Assembly (NCBI GenBank): GCA_011523545.1
Contig: WTGN01000092.1
Span: forward strand, 1 to 64,000
Source of the DNA: Chloroflexota bacterium
Lineage (GTDB): Bacteria; Chloroflexota; Anaerolineae; Aggregatilineales; Phototrophicaceae
Direction: 5' to 3'
DNA length: 64,000 nucleotides
The notes beneath the pieces are model-generated. The model was not told where the DNA came from and did no database searches. It saw only the letters and a program-made list of their open reading frames with translations. Position numbers and translations under genes: made by a program. Positions 25,241 through 34,398 of the stretch are shown one piece after another; within the stretch, counting starts at the first letter, position 1, and each line of letters opens with the position of its first letter.

Positions 25241-25939
25241 TTAATTGCGGCGACCGCGGCGCCCGCCATGATCGGCCGGACGCTGCGCCGGGCTGCTGAA
25301 GGGATCCTCGCCCGGCAGAATGTCTCCCTTGTAAATCCACACTTTCACGCCGATCTGACCAAATGTGGTCAGCGCTTCGGCGAATCCATAATCAATGTCA
25401 GCGCGCAAGGTATTGCGCGGCACGCGACCATCAAACATCCATTCGCGCCGGGCCATGTCAGAGCCGCCGAGACGCCCGCTCACCTCGACGCGGATGCCGC
25501 CCGCGCCTTGCCGCATCGCCTGCATGATGGCGCGTTTCATCGCCCGGCTGTGGCCGATGCGCCGCACCAGCTGTGAAGCCACATTCTCCGCGACCAGGGT
25601 GGCGTCAAGGTCCGGGTTCTCAATTTCGCTGACCTCGACCTTGACCGTCTTGCCGGTCATCTCCTGCAAATTCTGGCGCAATTCCTTGACCGCCTCGCCC
25701 TTGCGACCGATTATCAAACCGGGGCGCACCGTATTAATCGTAATAATCACGAGATTCGGATGGCGCTCAATCTCGATACGAGAGACGCCGGCGCGCTTCG
25801 TCTTTGCCTTCAGGTATTTCCGAATCTTGCGGTCTTCCATCAACAAATTTACGAAGCGTTCGCCTTCGGCGTACCAGCGAGCGTCCCACTCGCGGATCAC
25901 CTTCAGACGGAAGCCTTTTGGATGTACTTTGCGTCCCAT
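25241..25939 (-). CDS. rpsC: 30S ribosomal protein S3
   Basis: 232 residues: MGRKVHPKGFRLKVIREWDA, the KH domain with VRPGLIIGRKGEAVKELRQN, and the C-terminal domain with GRLGGSDMARREWMFDGRVP. The tail beyond the fold is rich in Pro, Arg and Gly (GEDPFSSPAQRPADHGGRRG). S3 forms part of the mRNA entry pore. The start shares one base with the rplV stop. Confidence 0.98.
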   Translation of the reverse strand: MGRKVHPKGFRLKVIREWDARWYAEGERFVNLLMEDRKIRKYLKAKTKRAGVSRIEIERHPNLVIITINTVRPGLIIGRKGEAVKELRQNLQEMTGKTVKVEVSEIENPDLDATLVAENVASQLVRRIGHSRAMKRAIMQAMRQGAGGIRVEVSGRLGGSDMARREWMFDGRVPRNTLRADIDYGFAEALTTFGQIGVKVWIYKGDILPGEDPFSSPAQRPADHGGRRGRRN

Positions 25940-26283
25940 TAGTCTTCTTCCTCTCGCTCAGACAGAATCACCCAGAGGTGCGACGTGCGCTTCAAGCGCG
26001 GCTTGTATCGACCGCGGGCGCCCGCCTTGAAGCGTTTCAGCGTCGGGCCGTCGCCGGCGTAAATCTGCGATACATACAGGTCGTCCGGGTTTAGGTCAAA
26101 ATTGTTGGCCGCGTTTGCCATCGCTGAATTCAAGGTTTTGCTCACCAGGGTGGAGCCCTTCTGCGGCATATAATCCAATACGATGAGGGCCTCCTGGGCA
26201 TCCATCCCGCGCACCTTGTCGCAGACCAGGCGCAGCTTTCGCGGCGAGATTGGCAGATACCTCGTGATTGCGCGCACTTCCAT
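25939..26283 (-). CDS. rplV: 50S ribosomal protein L22
   Basis: 114 residues with RYLPISPRKLRLVCDKVRGM and the conserved loop end RGRYKPRLKRTSHLWVILSE. Its extended hairpin lines the peptide exit tunnel and is a known site of macrolide resistance changes. The C-terminal four residues are acidic (EEED). Confidence 0.98.
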   Translation of the reverse strand: MEVRAITRYLPISPRKLRLVCDKVRGMDAQEALIVLDYMPQKGSTLVSKTLNSAMANAANNFDLNPDDLYVSQIYAGDGPTLKRFKAGARGRYKPRLKRTSHLWVILSEREEED

Positions 26284-26294
26284 CGTTCCGTCCT

Positions 26295-26564
26295 CTATCG
26301 TCTGCTATCGGTGATATGACCGCGGAAGGTTCGGGTCGGCGCGAACTCGCCCAGCTTGTGCCCGACCATGTTCTCCGTGATATAGATCGGCACATGCCGC
26401 CGGCCATCGTGAACCGCAATTGTATGACCAACCATCTGCGGGAAGATTGTGCTCGCCCGGCTCCAGGTGCGGATCACGATTTTCTTGTTCTGCTGATTGA
26501 GCCGTTCAATCTTTTCCAACAGCTTCGGGCTGACGTAGTAGCCCTTCTTTAATGAACGTGACAT
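26295..26564 (-). CDS. rpsS: 30S ribosomal protein S19
   Basis: 89 residues beginning MSRSLKKGYYVSPKLLEKIE, with TWSRASTIFPQMVGHTIAVH and GHKLGEFAPTRTFRGH. The start at 26564 follows GGGAGAC; longer readings toward 26669 run into the rplB coding region. S19 pairs with S13 at the head of the small subunit. Confidence 0.98.
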   Translation of the reverse strand: MSRSLKKGYYVSPKLLEKIERLNQQNKKIVIRTWSRASTIFPQMVGHTIAVHDGRRHVPIYITENMVGHKLGEFAPTRTFRGHITDSRR

Positions 26565-26581
26565 GTTGATGTCTCCCGAAA

Positions 26582-27415
26582 TTAACGTCGTTTGCCGCGG
26601 CGGCGAATGATGAAGCGATTTGTGCGTTTGTTGCGCCGCGTACGAACGCCCAGCGCTTTCTTGCCCCATGGCGTCTTGGGCGCCGCCATGCCGATGCCCG
26701 CTTTGCCTTCGCCGCCCCCGTGGGGATGGCTGGCCGGGTCCATCGCCGAGCCGCGAACGGTCGGCCGCCAGCCAAGCCAGCGCTTGCGCCCCGCCTTGCC
26801 CAGCTTGACGTTGCCATGTTCAGCATTGCCGACCTGGCCGATGGTCGCGCGGCAGGTCTCCAGTATCATGCGCATTTCGCCACTCGGCAGACGCAGCGTC
26901 ACATACTTGCCTTCCGACGCCAGGATCTGCGCCGATGTGCCGGCGGAGCGCGCCAACTGCCCGCCCTTGCCGGGGCGCATCTCGATATTGTGCACCACCG
27001 TGCCCAGTGGTATGTCCTTCAAGGCGCGGCTGTTGCCCGGCCGCAGCGTGCTCATAGCGCCGTTGCCGATCATGTCGCCGACCTTGACGCCCATCGGCGC
27101 GATGATATAGCTCTTCACCCCGTCCTCATATTGCAGCAAAGCGATGCGTGCCGAGCGATTGGGATCATACTCAATCGCGATCACCTCGGCGCGGCAATCT
27201 TCCTTGTTGCGCTTGAAATCGATGAGCCGATAACGCCGTTTATGACCGCCGCCGCGATGGCGAACTGTGATCCGCCCGGTATTGTTGCGGCCGCCCTTTT
27301 TGCGCATGGCCCGCGTCAGCGAGCGTTCGGGCTTGCTTTTGGTGATTTCTTCAAATGAATAGCCGGTCATGTCCCGGCGGCCGGGCGAAGTCGGCTTGTA
27401 AACCTTGATTGGCAT
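26582..27415 (-). CDS. rplB: 50S ribosomal protein L2
   Basis: 277 residues: IKVYKPTSPGRRDMTGYSFE, GRNNTGRITVRHRGGGHKRR, and the peptidyl-transferase-proximal region VRGSAMDPASHPHGGGEGKA with the conserved histidine. A complete L2, needed for subunit joining and peptide bond formation. Confidence 0.98.
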   Translation of the reverse strand: MPIKVYKPTSPGRRDMTGYSFEEITKSKPERSLTRAMRKKGGRNNTGRITVRHRGGGHKRRYRLIDFKRNKEDCRAEVIAIEYDPNRSARIALLQYEDGVKSYIIAPMGVKVGDMIGNGAMSTLRPGNSRALKDIPLGTVVHNIEMRPGKGGQLARSAGTSAQILASEGKYVTLRLPSGEMRMILETCRATIGQVGNAEHGNVKLGKAGRKRWLGWRPTVRGSAMDPASHPHGGGEGKAGIGMAAPKTPWGKKALGVRTRRNKRTNRFIIRRRGKRR

Positions 27416-27429
27416 CGCTCACGCTCCCC

Positions 27430-27732
27430 TTAAACGTTGAAGAGCTCAATTGATACGCCTTCTTCGAGCGTAACAATCGCCTTTTTCCACTGTCGGGATC
27501 GAATATAGGTGCTGCGCCCGCGCCGGCCCCGCTTCGCAGGCATTACCATCGTATTGACTTTGACGACCTTGCCTTCCAGCTCAAAGATCTCCTCGACCGC
27601 TTCTTTGACCTGGATCTTGTTGGCATTGCGCGCCACTTCGAAAACGTACTTGTTTTGCCCGTCCGCCATTTTCGTCGACTTTTCCGTAATCACCGGACGG
27701 CGTATGACATCGTACAAATGGAGTTCGGCCAT
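27430..27732 (-). CDS. rplW: 50S ribosomal protein L23
   Basis: 100 residues starting AELHLYDVIRRPVITEKST, with KYVFEVARNANKIQVKEAVE and VNTMVMPAKRGRRGRSTYIR. It is the main docking site for trigger factor and SRP at the tunnel exit. Start 27732 follows AGGAG; one base separates it from the rplD stop. Confidence 0.97.
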   Translation of the reverse strand: MAELHLYDVIRRPVITEKSTKMADGQNKYVFEVARNANKIQVKEAVEEIFELEGKVVKVNTMVMPAKRGRRGRSTYIRSRQWKKAIVTLEEGVSIELFNV

Positions 27733-27733
27733 G

Positions 27734-28363
27734 TTATGCTCCTGCCCCCCAAATGCCCTTGACGACGTCCAGGGCATCCAGCGACATAATCACCTTGTCG
27801 TATTTGAGCAGATCGCGAACGTTGAGGTAGTTGGCGATGATCGAATGCGCATTGGGCAAATTGCTAACGCCCTTGCGCAAGGTCTTCTGCTCCGGCGCGA
27901 CCACAAGCAAAGCCGATTGCTCGCCCACCAGCGTCGAGATCAACTCGCGCATGGCTTTTGTCCTGGGCGCTTCAATTTCCAGCTTGTCGACGACGACCAA
28001 TTGGTCATCGCGAACCAGGGCGCTCAATGTCGAGCGGATCGCGCCCCTGCGCATCTTTTTCGGCAATTTCTTCGTGTAATCCCGCGGTTTGGGACCATGC
28101 GCCAAGCCGCCGCCGACGAATATCGGCGCGCTCTGGGCGCCATGACGGGCGCGGCCCGTGCCTTTTTGGCGATACCACTTGCCGCCGGTCGCTCTGATTT
28201 CGCTGCGCGAGCGCGTACTGTGCGTCCCCTGGCGCGCGTTGGCCATCTGGCGCACAAAGGCCTGGTGCATCAAACCCAGATTTATCTTCGCTTCAAAAAT
28301 GTCGGCCGGCAGCTCAACTTGCGATACCTCTCGGCCGGCGCTGTCCATCACTGGAAATTGCAT
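27734..28363 (-). CDS. rplD: 50S ribosomal protein L4
   Basis: 209 residues from the ATG at 28363: MQFPVMDSAGREVSQVELPA, then the tunnel loop RATGGKWYRQKGTGRARHGA and GGGLAHGPKPRDYTKKLPKK. L4 lines the exit tunnel and in some bacteria represses the S10 operon. Longer in-frame readings reach into rplC and are out of family. Confidence 0.98.
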   Translation of the reverse strand: MQFPVMDSAGREVSQVELPADIFEAKINLGLMHQAFVRQMANARQGTHSTRSRSEIRATGGKWYRQKGTGRARHGAQSAPIFVGGGLAHGPKPRDYTKKLPKKMRRGAIRSTLSALVRDDQLVVVDKLEIEAPRTKAMRELISTLVGEQSALLVVAPEQKTLRKGVSNLPNAHSIIANYLNVRDLLKYDKVIMSLDALDVVKGIWGAGA

Positions 28364-28389
28364 CTCCCGCTTCCTTCGCTGCGTTTCAA

Positions 28390-29028
28390 TCAGGCGCGTC
28401 TGCCCGCCGGCTTGATCATCACTATGCTGCCTTTGGCGCCGGGCACCGATCCTTTGACCGCCAGCAAGTTCTTCTCCGCATCCACCACAACCAGCGGCAG
28501 ATTCTGAACCGTCACGCGATCGTTGCCCATGCGCCCCGCCATCTTCTTGCCCTTGAGCGTGCGGCCGGGCGTGGCGCACATGCCAATCGAACCGGGCGAA
28601 CGCATCCGATCCGACTGCCCGTGCGTCTTGGGCCCGCGGGCAAAGCCATGGCGTTTGATCGTGCCGGCGTAGCCGCGGCCCTTGCTGGTGCCGATGACAT
28701 CAACCAGCTCGCCCGGCTCGAAAACATCAACCTTGATCTCCTGGCCCGCCTCGACGCCCATATCTGCCTTCTCCGACAGGCGAAACTCGCGCAGGTGGCG
28801 CAGCGCCGGCAGGTCAAGCTTCTGCAGATGCCCCAGCTGTCCCTTGGTCAGGTTCTTCGGCTTGGTCTCGCCATAGCCGAGTTGCACGGACACGTAGCCT
28901 TCGCGCTCGCTATTGCGCACCTGCGTCACATAGCAGGGGCCCGCCTGAATCACGGTGACCGGAACGACCGTGCCCCGTTCATCAAATACCTGGGTCATCC
29001 CCACTTTCTTGCCAATCATGCCTTTCAT
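28390..29028 (-). CDS. rplC: 50S ribosomal protein L3
   Basis: 212 residues: MKGMIGKKVGMTQVFDERGT, VDVIGTSKGRGYAGTIKRHG and PGRTLKGKKMAGRMGNDRVT. L3 helps start large-subunit assembly and its loop reaches the peptidyl-transferase centre. Start 29028 has GGAGG about eight bases upstream; an in-frame upstream start at 29067 looks non-conserved. Confidence 0.98.
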   Translation of the reverse strand: MKGMIGKKVGMTQVFDERGTVVPVTVIQAGPCYVTQVRNSEREGYVSVQLGYGETKPKNLTKGQLGHLQKLDLPALRHLREFRLSEKADMGVEAGQEIKVDVFEPGELVDVIGTSKGRGYAGTIKRHGFARGPKTHGQSDRMRSPGSIGMCATPGRTLKGKKMAGRMGNDRVTVQNLPLVVVDAEKNLLAVKGSVPGAKGSIVMIKPAGRRA

Positions 29029-29118
29029 GAGCGTAGCCTCCACTCGGGCCCTCTCCGCGTCAAGCATCTCCGCCGGCGCCCGCTTTCTTCGTATCGATAG
29101 CGGCCGTCAGCGGGGCGC

Positions 29119-29427
29119 CTAAATCTTGATTTCGATATCCACGCCCGCCGGCAAGTTCAGCCGCATGAGCGTGTCGATTGTCTTGCTGTCTGGATCAAGC
29201 ACATCAATCAGCCGTTTGTGCGTCCGCACCTCGAAGTGCTCCTGAGAGTCCTTGTCGATGAAGGGCGAACGCCTGACGGTGAAGCGCTCAATCCGAGTGG
29301 GCAGCGGGACCGGGCCCACCACACGCGAACCAGTTCGTTCCGCCGTATCCACAATCCGCTGCGCCGATTGATCGAGTACGCGGTGGTCGTATGCTTTCAA
29401 TCGGATACGAATCTTGTTTTTTGCCAT
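29119..29427 (-). CDS. rpsJ: 30S ribosomal protein S10
   Basis: 102 residues with KIRIRLKAYDHRVLDQSAQR and RVVGPVPLPTRIERFTVRRS. It is first of the S10 group, here joined to tuf about 90 bases upstream. S10 (NusE) also serves in transcription antitermination with NusB. Confidence 0.98.
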   Translation of the reverse strand: MAKNKIRIRLKAYDHRVLDQSAQRIVDTAERTGSRVVGPVPLPTRIERFTVRRSPFIDKDSQEHFEVRTHKRLIDVLDPDSKTIDTLMRLNLPAGVDIEIKI

Positions 29428-29519
29428 TGCGCAACCTTTGTCTGCTCAGCCTGGACGGTGGCATTGACCGGCGAGCCAAGCGCTTGACCCGGCCCCCGGC
29501 GCCATAGTCCTAAACGGAG

Positions 29520-30719
<1,200 letters not shown>

Positions 30720-30803
30720 CTGACAACCCCTCTAGTGAACTTCGTGAAATGATACTGAAATCGCGAACAAAAATTGCTGACTGGGCGCCGCCCCGCCATT
30801 TGT

Positions 30804-32903
30804 CTAGCGCGACCCGGATTTCACCGCTTCCGCGATTTCCTCCGGCGCAACCGTGTAGGTATCAAACTCCATGCTGAAATTGCCGCGCCCCTGCGTGTTA
30901 TTGCGCAGGTCATTGGCGTAACCGAACATTTCTCCCAATGGCACCTGCGCCTGAATCACCGAGATGCCTTCGCTGTGCGGCTCCATGCCTTGAATCTCGC
31001 CGCGCCGCGCCGAAATATCGCCGACGACAGCACCGGTGTATCCATCCGGCACGACAACTTCCACGCTCATCGACGGCTCCAGAATGACCGGCCCGCCCTT
31101 ATTGACGCCCTCTTTTAGGCACATCGATCCGGCGATCGTGAAGGCGATCTCGCTTGAGTCAACTTCGTGATATGCGCCGTCGATCAAGGTCGCCTTGATA
31201 TTCACGACCGGATAACCAGCCACCACCCCGCCCTGAATCGCCTGGGTGACGCCTTTCTTCACCGATGGAATGTATTCTTTGGGTATCGCGCCGCCGCGAA
31301 TCGCGTCAACAAATAGCAGCTCGCCAGTGGCCTCCGCTTTTTCTTCCTCGGGTAGCGGTTCAAAGCGAATCGTGCAGCGCGCGTATTGACCGGCGCCGCC
31401 CGTTTGCCGCTTGAAGGTGGTGTCGATTTCCACCATACGCGTTATCGTCTCGCGGTATGCGACCCGCGGCCGCCCCACGCGCGCATCCACGCCATACTCG
31501 CGCATCAGGCGATCAACCAGCACCTCGAGGTGCAGCTCGCCCATGCCCTTGATTTTGGTCTGGCCCAGCTGGTCATCGACCTCCACTTGAAAGGTCGGGT
31601 CTTCTTCCGCCAGCTTCCTCAAGCCCAGGCCCATCTTGTCCTGATCAGCCTTGGTGTTCGGCTCAATGGCGACTTCGACCACCGGCGCCGGAAAGCTGAT
31701 GTTCTCCAGCAGAATTGGGCTGTTCGGCGCGCTGAGCGTATCGCCTGTGAAGGTCTCCTTCATGCCGATGACGGCGGCGATATCCCCGGCGTGCACTTCT
31801 TTCACGTCTTCCCGGCGATCAGCGAACATGCGCACGATGCGTCCGATGCGCTCGCGCTTGCCGTTAGCTGAATTGAGGGCCATCGTGCCCGCTTTCAAGA
31901 CGCCCGAATAGACACGCGTGAACGCCAGCCGGCCGTACTGATCGGAAACGATCTTGAAGACCAGCGCCGCCAGCGGCTCATCATCATCGGCATGCCGCAG
32001 CAATTCGCTAGCGTCTTTGGGATGCTCGCCCGTTACCGGCGGGACATCCAGCGGCGAAGGCAGCAAGGCGACAACCATATTCAGCAGCGCCTGCACGCCT
32101 TTGTTTTTGAGGGCCGCTCCGCAAAGCACCGGATGCAACTGACCCGATATCGTGCCCGCTCGCAGCGCCGCCAGGATCTCCTCATCCGAAATCACTTCTT
32201 CTTCAAGGAATTTGAGTGTCAGATACTCATCGTGCTCAACGATCTTTTCGATCATTTCTTCACGGCGCGTCTCCGCCATTTCCCGATGACTCTCGGGAAT
32301 CGGATGTGTGTTGATATCCGTGCCTTCGTCATTGCCGTAAGTGATGAGGTGCATTTTGAGCAGGTCGATGATGCCCTCAAAGTGCTCGCCACTGCCATAA
32401 GGCGCTTGAATGACAACCGGGTTGGCGTTCAGACGGTCAACCATCATATCGACGCAGCGATCGAAGTCGGCGCCGGTGCGGTCCATCTTGTTGACGAAAC
32501 ACAAGCGCGGCACGTTGTATTCCGAGGCTTGCCGCCACACCGTTTCCGATTGCGGCTCGACCCCGGCGACGCTGTCGAATACGGTGATGCCGCCATCGAG
32601 CACGCGCAAGCTGCGCTGCACCTCCGCCGTGAAATCGACGTGTCCCGGCGTATCAATGATATTGATTTGATGATCGTCCCAACTGGCGGTGACCGCGGCT
32701 GAGGTTATCGTGATGCCGCGCTCCCTTTCTTGCTCCATATAATCTGTCGTGGCCGAGCCTTCATGCGTCTCGCCTATTCTATGGACCATGCCGGTGTAAT
32801 AGAGCACGCGCTCGGTGACGGTCGTCTTGCCCGCGTCAATGTGAGCTATGATGCCGATGTTACGGACATTGTTAAGGTCGAAGCCAGAGTTCGATTTAGT
32901 CAT
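30804..32903 (-). CDS. fusA: Elongation factor G
   Basis: Moves tRNA and mRNA after peptide transfer. 699 residues. G1 is AHIDAGKTTVTERVLYYTG, G3 DTPGHVDF and G4 NKMDRTGADFDRC. Domains II to V are complete, with QTGGAGQYARCTIRFEPLPE in domain IV and GEMFGYANDLRNNTQGRGNF near the end. It lies in the usual rpsL-rpsG-fusA-tuf order. Confidence 0.98.
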   Translation of the reverse strand: MTKSNSGFDLNNVRNIGIIAHIDAGKTTVTERVLYYTGMVHRIGETHEGSATTDYMEQERERGITITSAAVTASWDDHQINIIDTPGHVDFTAEVQRSLRVLDGGITVFDSVAGVEPQSETVWRQASEYNVPRLCFVNKMDRTGADFDRCVDMMVDRLNANPVVIQAPYGSGEHFEGIIDLLKMHLITYGNDEGTDINTHPIPESHREMAETRREEMIEKIVEHDEYLTLKFLEEEVISDEEILAALRAGTISGQLHPVLCGAALKNKGVQALLNMVVALLPSPLDVPPVTGEHPKDASELLRHADDDEPLAALVFKIVSDQYGRLAFTRVYSGVLKAGTMALNSANGKRERIGRIVRMFADRREDVKEVHAGDIAAVIGMKETFTGDTLSAPNSPILLENISFPAPVVEVAIEPNTKADQDKMGLGLRKLAEEDPTFQVEVDDQLGQTKIKGMGELHLEVLVDRLMREYGVDARVGRPRVAYRETITRMVEIDTTFKRQTGGAGQYARCTIRFEPLPEEEKAEATGELLFVDAIRGGAIPKEYIPSVKKGVTQAIQGGVVAGYPVVNIKATLIDGAYHEVDSSEIAFTIAGSMCLKEGVNKGGPVILEPSMSVEVVVPDGYTGAVVGDISARRGEIQGMEPHSEGISVIQAQVPLGEMFGYANDLRNNTQGRGNFSMEFDTYTVAPEEIAEAVKSGSR

Positions 32904-32952
32904 TTCCCATCCAAATCCCGAAGGCGCGCAAGAGGCGAGTCAACCTTGGTTC

Positions 32953-33420
32953 CTAGCGAAAATGCGCGAAGGCGCGGTTCGCCTCCGCCATTCTGTGTGT
33001 TTCGTCTTTCCTGCGGATTGCGCTGCCCTGCCCGTTGTAGGCATCAAGCAATTCGTTGGTCAGCTTCTCCGCCATGCTTCTGCCGCTGCGGTCGCGCGCG
33101 AACTGAATCAGCCAGCGCATAGCCAGGGTTATCCCGCGTTCATGCGACACATCGATCGGCACCTGATAAGTCGAGCCGCCGACGCGTTTGGGTTTCACCT
33201 CGACAGCCGGCGCCACATTGCGGATGGCGATCTCAAAGACCTCGATCGGGTCTTTCCTGGCGCGCTCGCCCATCGATTCCAGCGCGTCATACATGATTCC
33301 CGTCGCCAGGCTTTTCTTGCCGCCACGCATCATGCGATTGATGAACATGGCCACATGAAGATTGCCATACTTCACATCCGGCGGCGGAATCCGCTTGGGC
33401 GGGCGATTTCTTCTCGGCAT
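32953..33420 (-). CDS. rpsG: 30S ribosomal protein S7
   Basis: 155 residues: MPRRNRPPKRIPPPDVKYG, LHVAMFINRMMRGGKKSLAT and the C-terminal RKDETHRMAEANRAFAHFR. S7 nucleates assembly of the 30S head and contacts E-site tRNA. The 95-base gap to rpsL contains a short direct repeat (TGCCTGCCGCG) of no clear meaning. Confidence 0.98.
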   Translation of the reverse strand: MPRRNRPPKRIPPPDVKYGNLHVAMFINRMMRGGKKSLATGIMYDALESMGERARKDPIEVFEIAIRNVAPAVEVKPKRVGGSTYQVPIDVSHERGITLAMRWLIQFARDRSGRSMAEKLTNELLDAYNGQGSAIRRKDETHRMAEANRAFAHFR

Positions 33421-33515
33421 ATCAATTCTCCTTCACGAGCATCCATGCCTGCCGCGCGAACAGCTATATTGCCTGCCGCGTGACCGCCGGCCCTGCTCGC
33501 GCGCTTCTCTAGCGG

Positions 33516-33932
33516 CTACTTGCGGCGCTTCGTTCCGTATTTGCTGCGTCCCTGCTCGCGCCCGTCGACGCCGCTGGTATCCAGCGTGCCGCGTACGATA
33601 TGGTAACGGACGCCGGGCAGATCCTTCACACGGCCGCCGCGCACCAGCACGACGCTGTGCTCCTGCAGGTTGTGGCCTTCGCCGCCGATATAAGCGGAGA
33701 CTTCGATACCATTGGTCAAGCGAACCCGCGCCACCTTGCGCAGCGCCGAGTTGGGTTTCTTCGGCGTCATCGTCTTGACCTGGGTGCAAACGCCACGCTT
33801 TTGCGGCGCGCCTTTCTGCTGGCGCGCGCGCCGCTGCTTCAAGGCATTAAAGGTAAACTGCAAAGCTGGCGCCTTGTTCTTTTTGCCTTTGCTTCTGCGC
33901 CCTTTGCGCACCAACTGATTGATTGTTGGCAT
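33516..33932 (-). CDS. rpsL: 30S ribosomal protein S12
   Basis: 138 residues: TINQLVRKGRRSKGKKNKA, then the decoding-centre loops TPKKPNSALRKVARVRLTNG and RGGRVKDLPGVRYHIVRGTL. Both lysines linked to streptomycin sensitivity are wild type, in PKKPNS and RVKDLPG. It is the first gene of the superoperon, with a strong promoter about 190 bases upstream. Confidence 0.98.
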   Translation of the reverse strand: MPTINQLVRKGRRSKGKKNKAPALQFTFNALKQRRARQQKGAPQKRGVCTQVKTMTPKKPNSALRKVARVRLTNGIEVSAYIGGEGHNLQEHSVVLVRGGRVKDLPGVRYHIVRGTLDTSGVDGREQGRSKYGTKRRK

Positions 33933-34117
33933 CGGCTTCTCCGTCTTTCACTAAAAAGGCATCTTGCTCTTCAGACAGGGAAACAGGCGCACACAAGGGC
34001 GCCCATTCTTCGTTTCACTCATGGCGAGACGCCCTGCGCCCGCAAAGCACTTTCGCCATTTCTCCTCAATTCAGCCCGCAGCGCCTCCCGCGCGGAGGTT
34101 GCTGGCTGTGAGTGCAA
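33933..34117 (-). promoter_or_regulatory. Leader region before rpsL
   Basis: About 185 bases lie between the predicted transcription start and the rpsL start codon. No convincing gene is present; the reading frames here have no family resemblance. A leader this long in front of ribosomal genes is consistent with feedback control by an operon product, but I see no recognisable fold. Confidence 0.35.
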
Positions 34118-34123
34118 TCGCGC

Positions 34124-34152
34124 ATGTTATCAACTGCGATTTGCCTTGTCAA
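34124..34152 (-). promoter_or_regulatory. Strong promoter of the str-S10 ribosomal superoperon
   Basis: On the minus strand a perfect TTGACA (34152-34147) is followed after 17 bases by TAACAT (34129-34124), with TGA just before it, giving the extended -10 TGATAACAT. This is the best sigma-70-type promoter in the window and points at rpsL. Confidence 0.85.
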
Positions 34153-34192
34153 GGCATATCCGGACGGATTGGGGGGAAAACGGCTAAAGAAA

Positions 34193-34396
34193 TTCACCAC
34201 CGAGTACTCCGAGTTTTTTCGAGTACACAGAGAAGGTTTGATACGGCATCAAATGATCATGAAGATCCCTTGAAGACGGGAGGAGATTAAACTCGCACAA
34301 ACTTCACCGGACAGAACGACACGGACTCATTCGGCGGACCTTCTGTCCATAGAAGCCTCGGTGCCCTCAATGAAACTCGGCGCCCTCGGTGGTGAA
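34193..34396. repeat. Inverted-repeat element A, about 204 bp, MITE-like
   Basis: The ends are inverted copies: TTCACCACCGAG, four bases, CCGAGTTT at 34193-34216, matched by the reverse complement at 34373-34396 with the same four-base spacing. A second inner pair (AGAAGGT/ACCTTCT) is also inverted. The right end lies three bases after the acyl-CoA dehydrogenase stop codon. There is no coding capacity. The repeated CACCGAG units resemble a style of dispersed intergenic repeat; genome copy number cannot be judged here. Confidence 0.65.
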
Positions 34397-34398
34397 AG

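Noticed and set aside
33421..33515. Direct repeat TGCCTGCCGCG in the rpsL-rpsG gap
   Set aside because: Only two short copies in GC-rich DNA; likely chance.
33923..34290. Plus-strand reading frames of 60-195 residues upstream of rpsL
   Set aside because: They overlap rpsL antisense, the promoter and the inverted-repeat element, and look like noise in GC-rich DNA.
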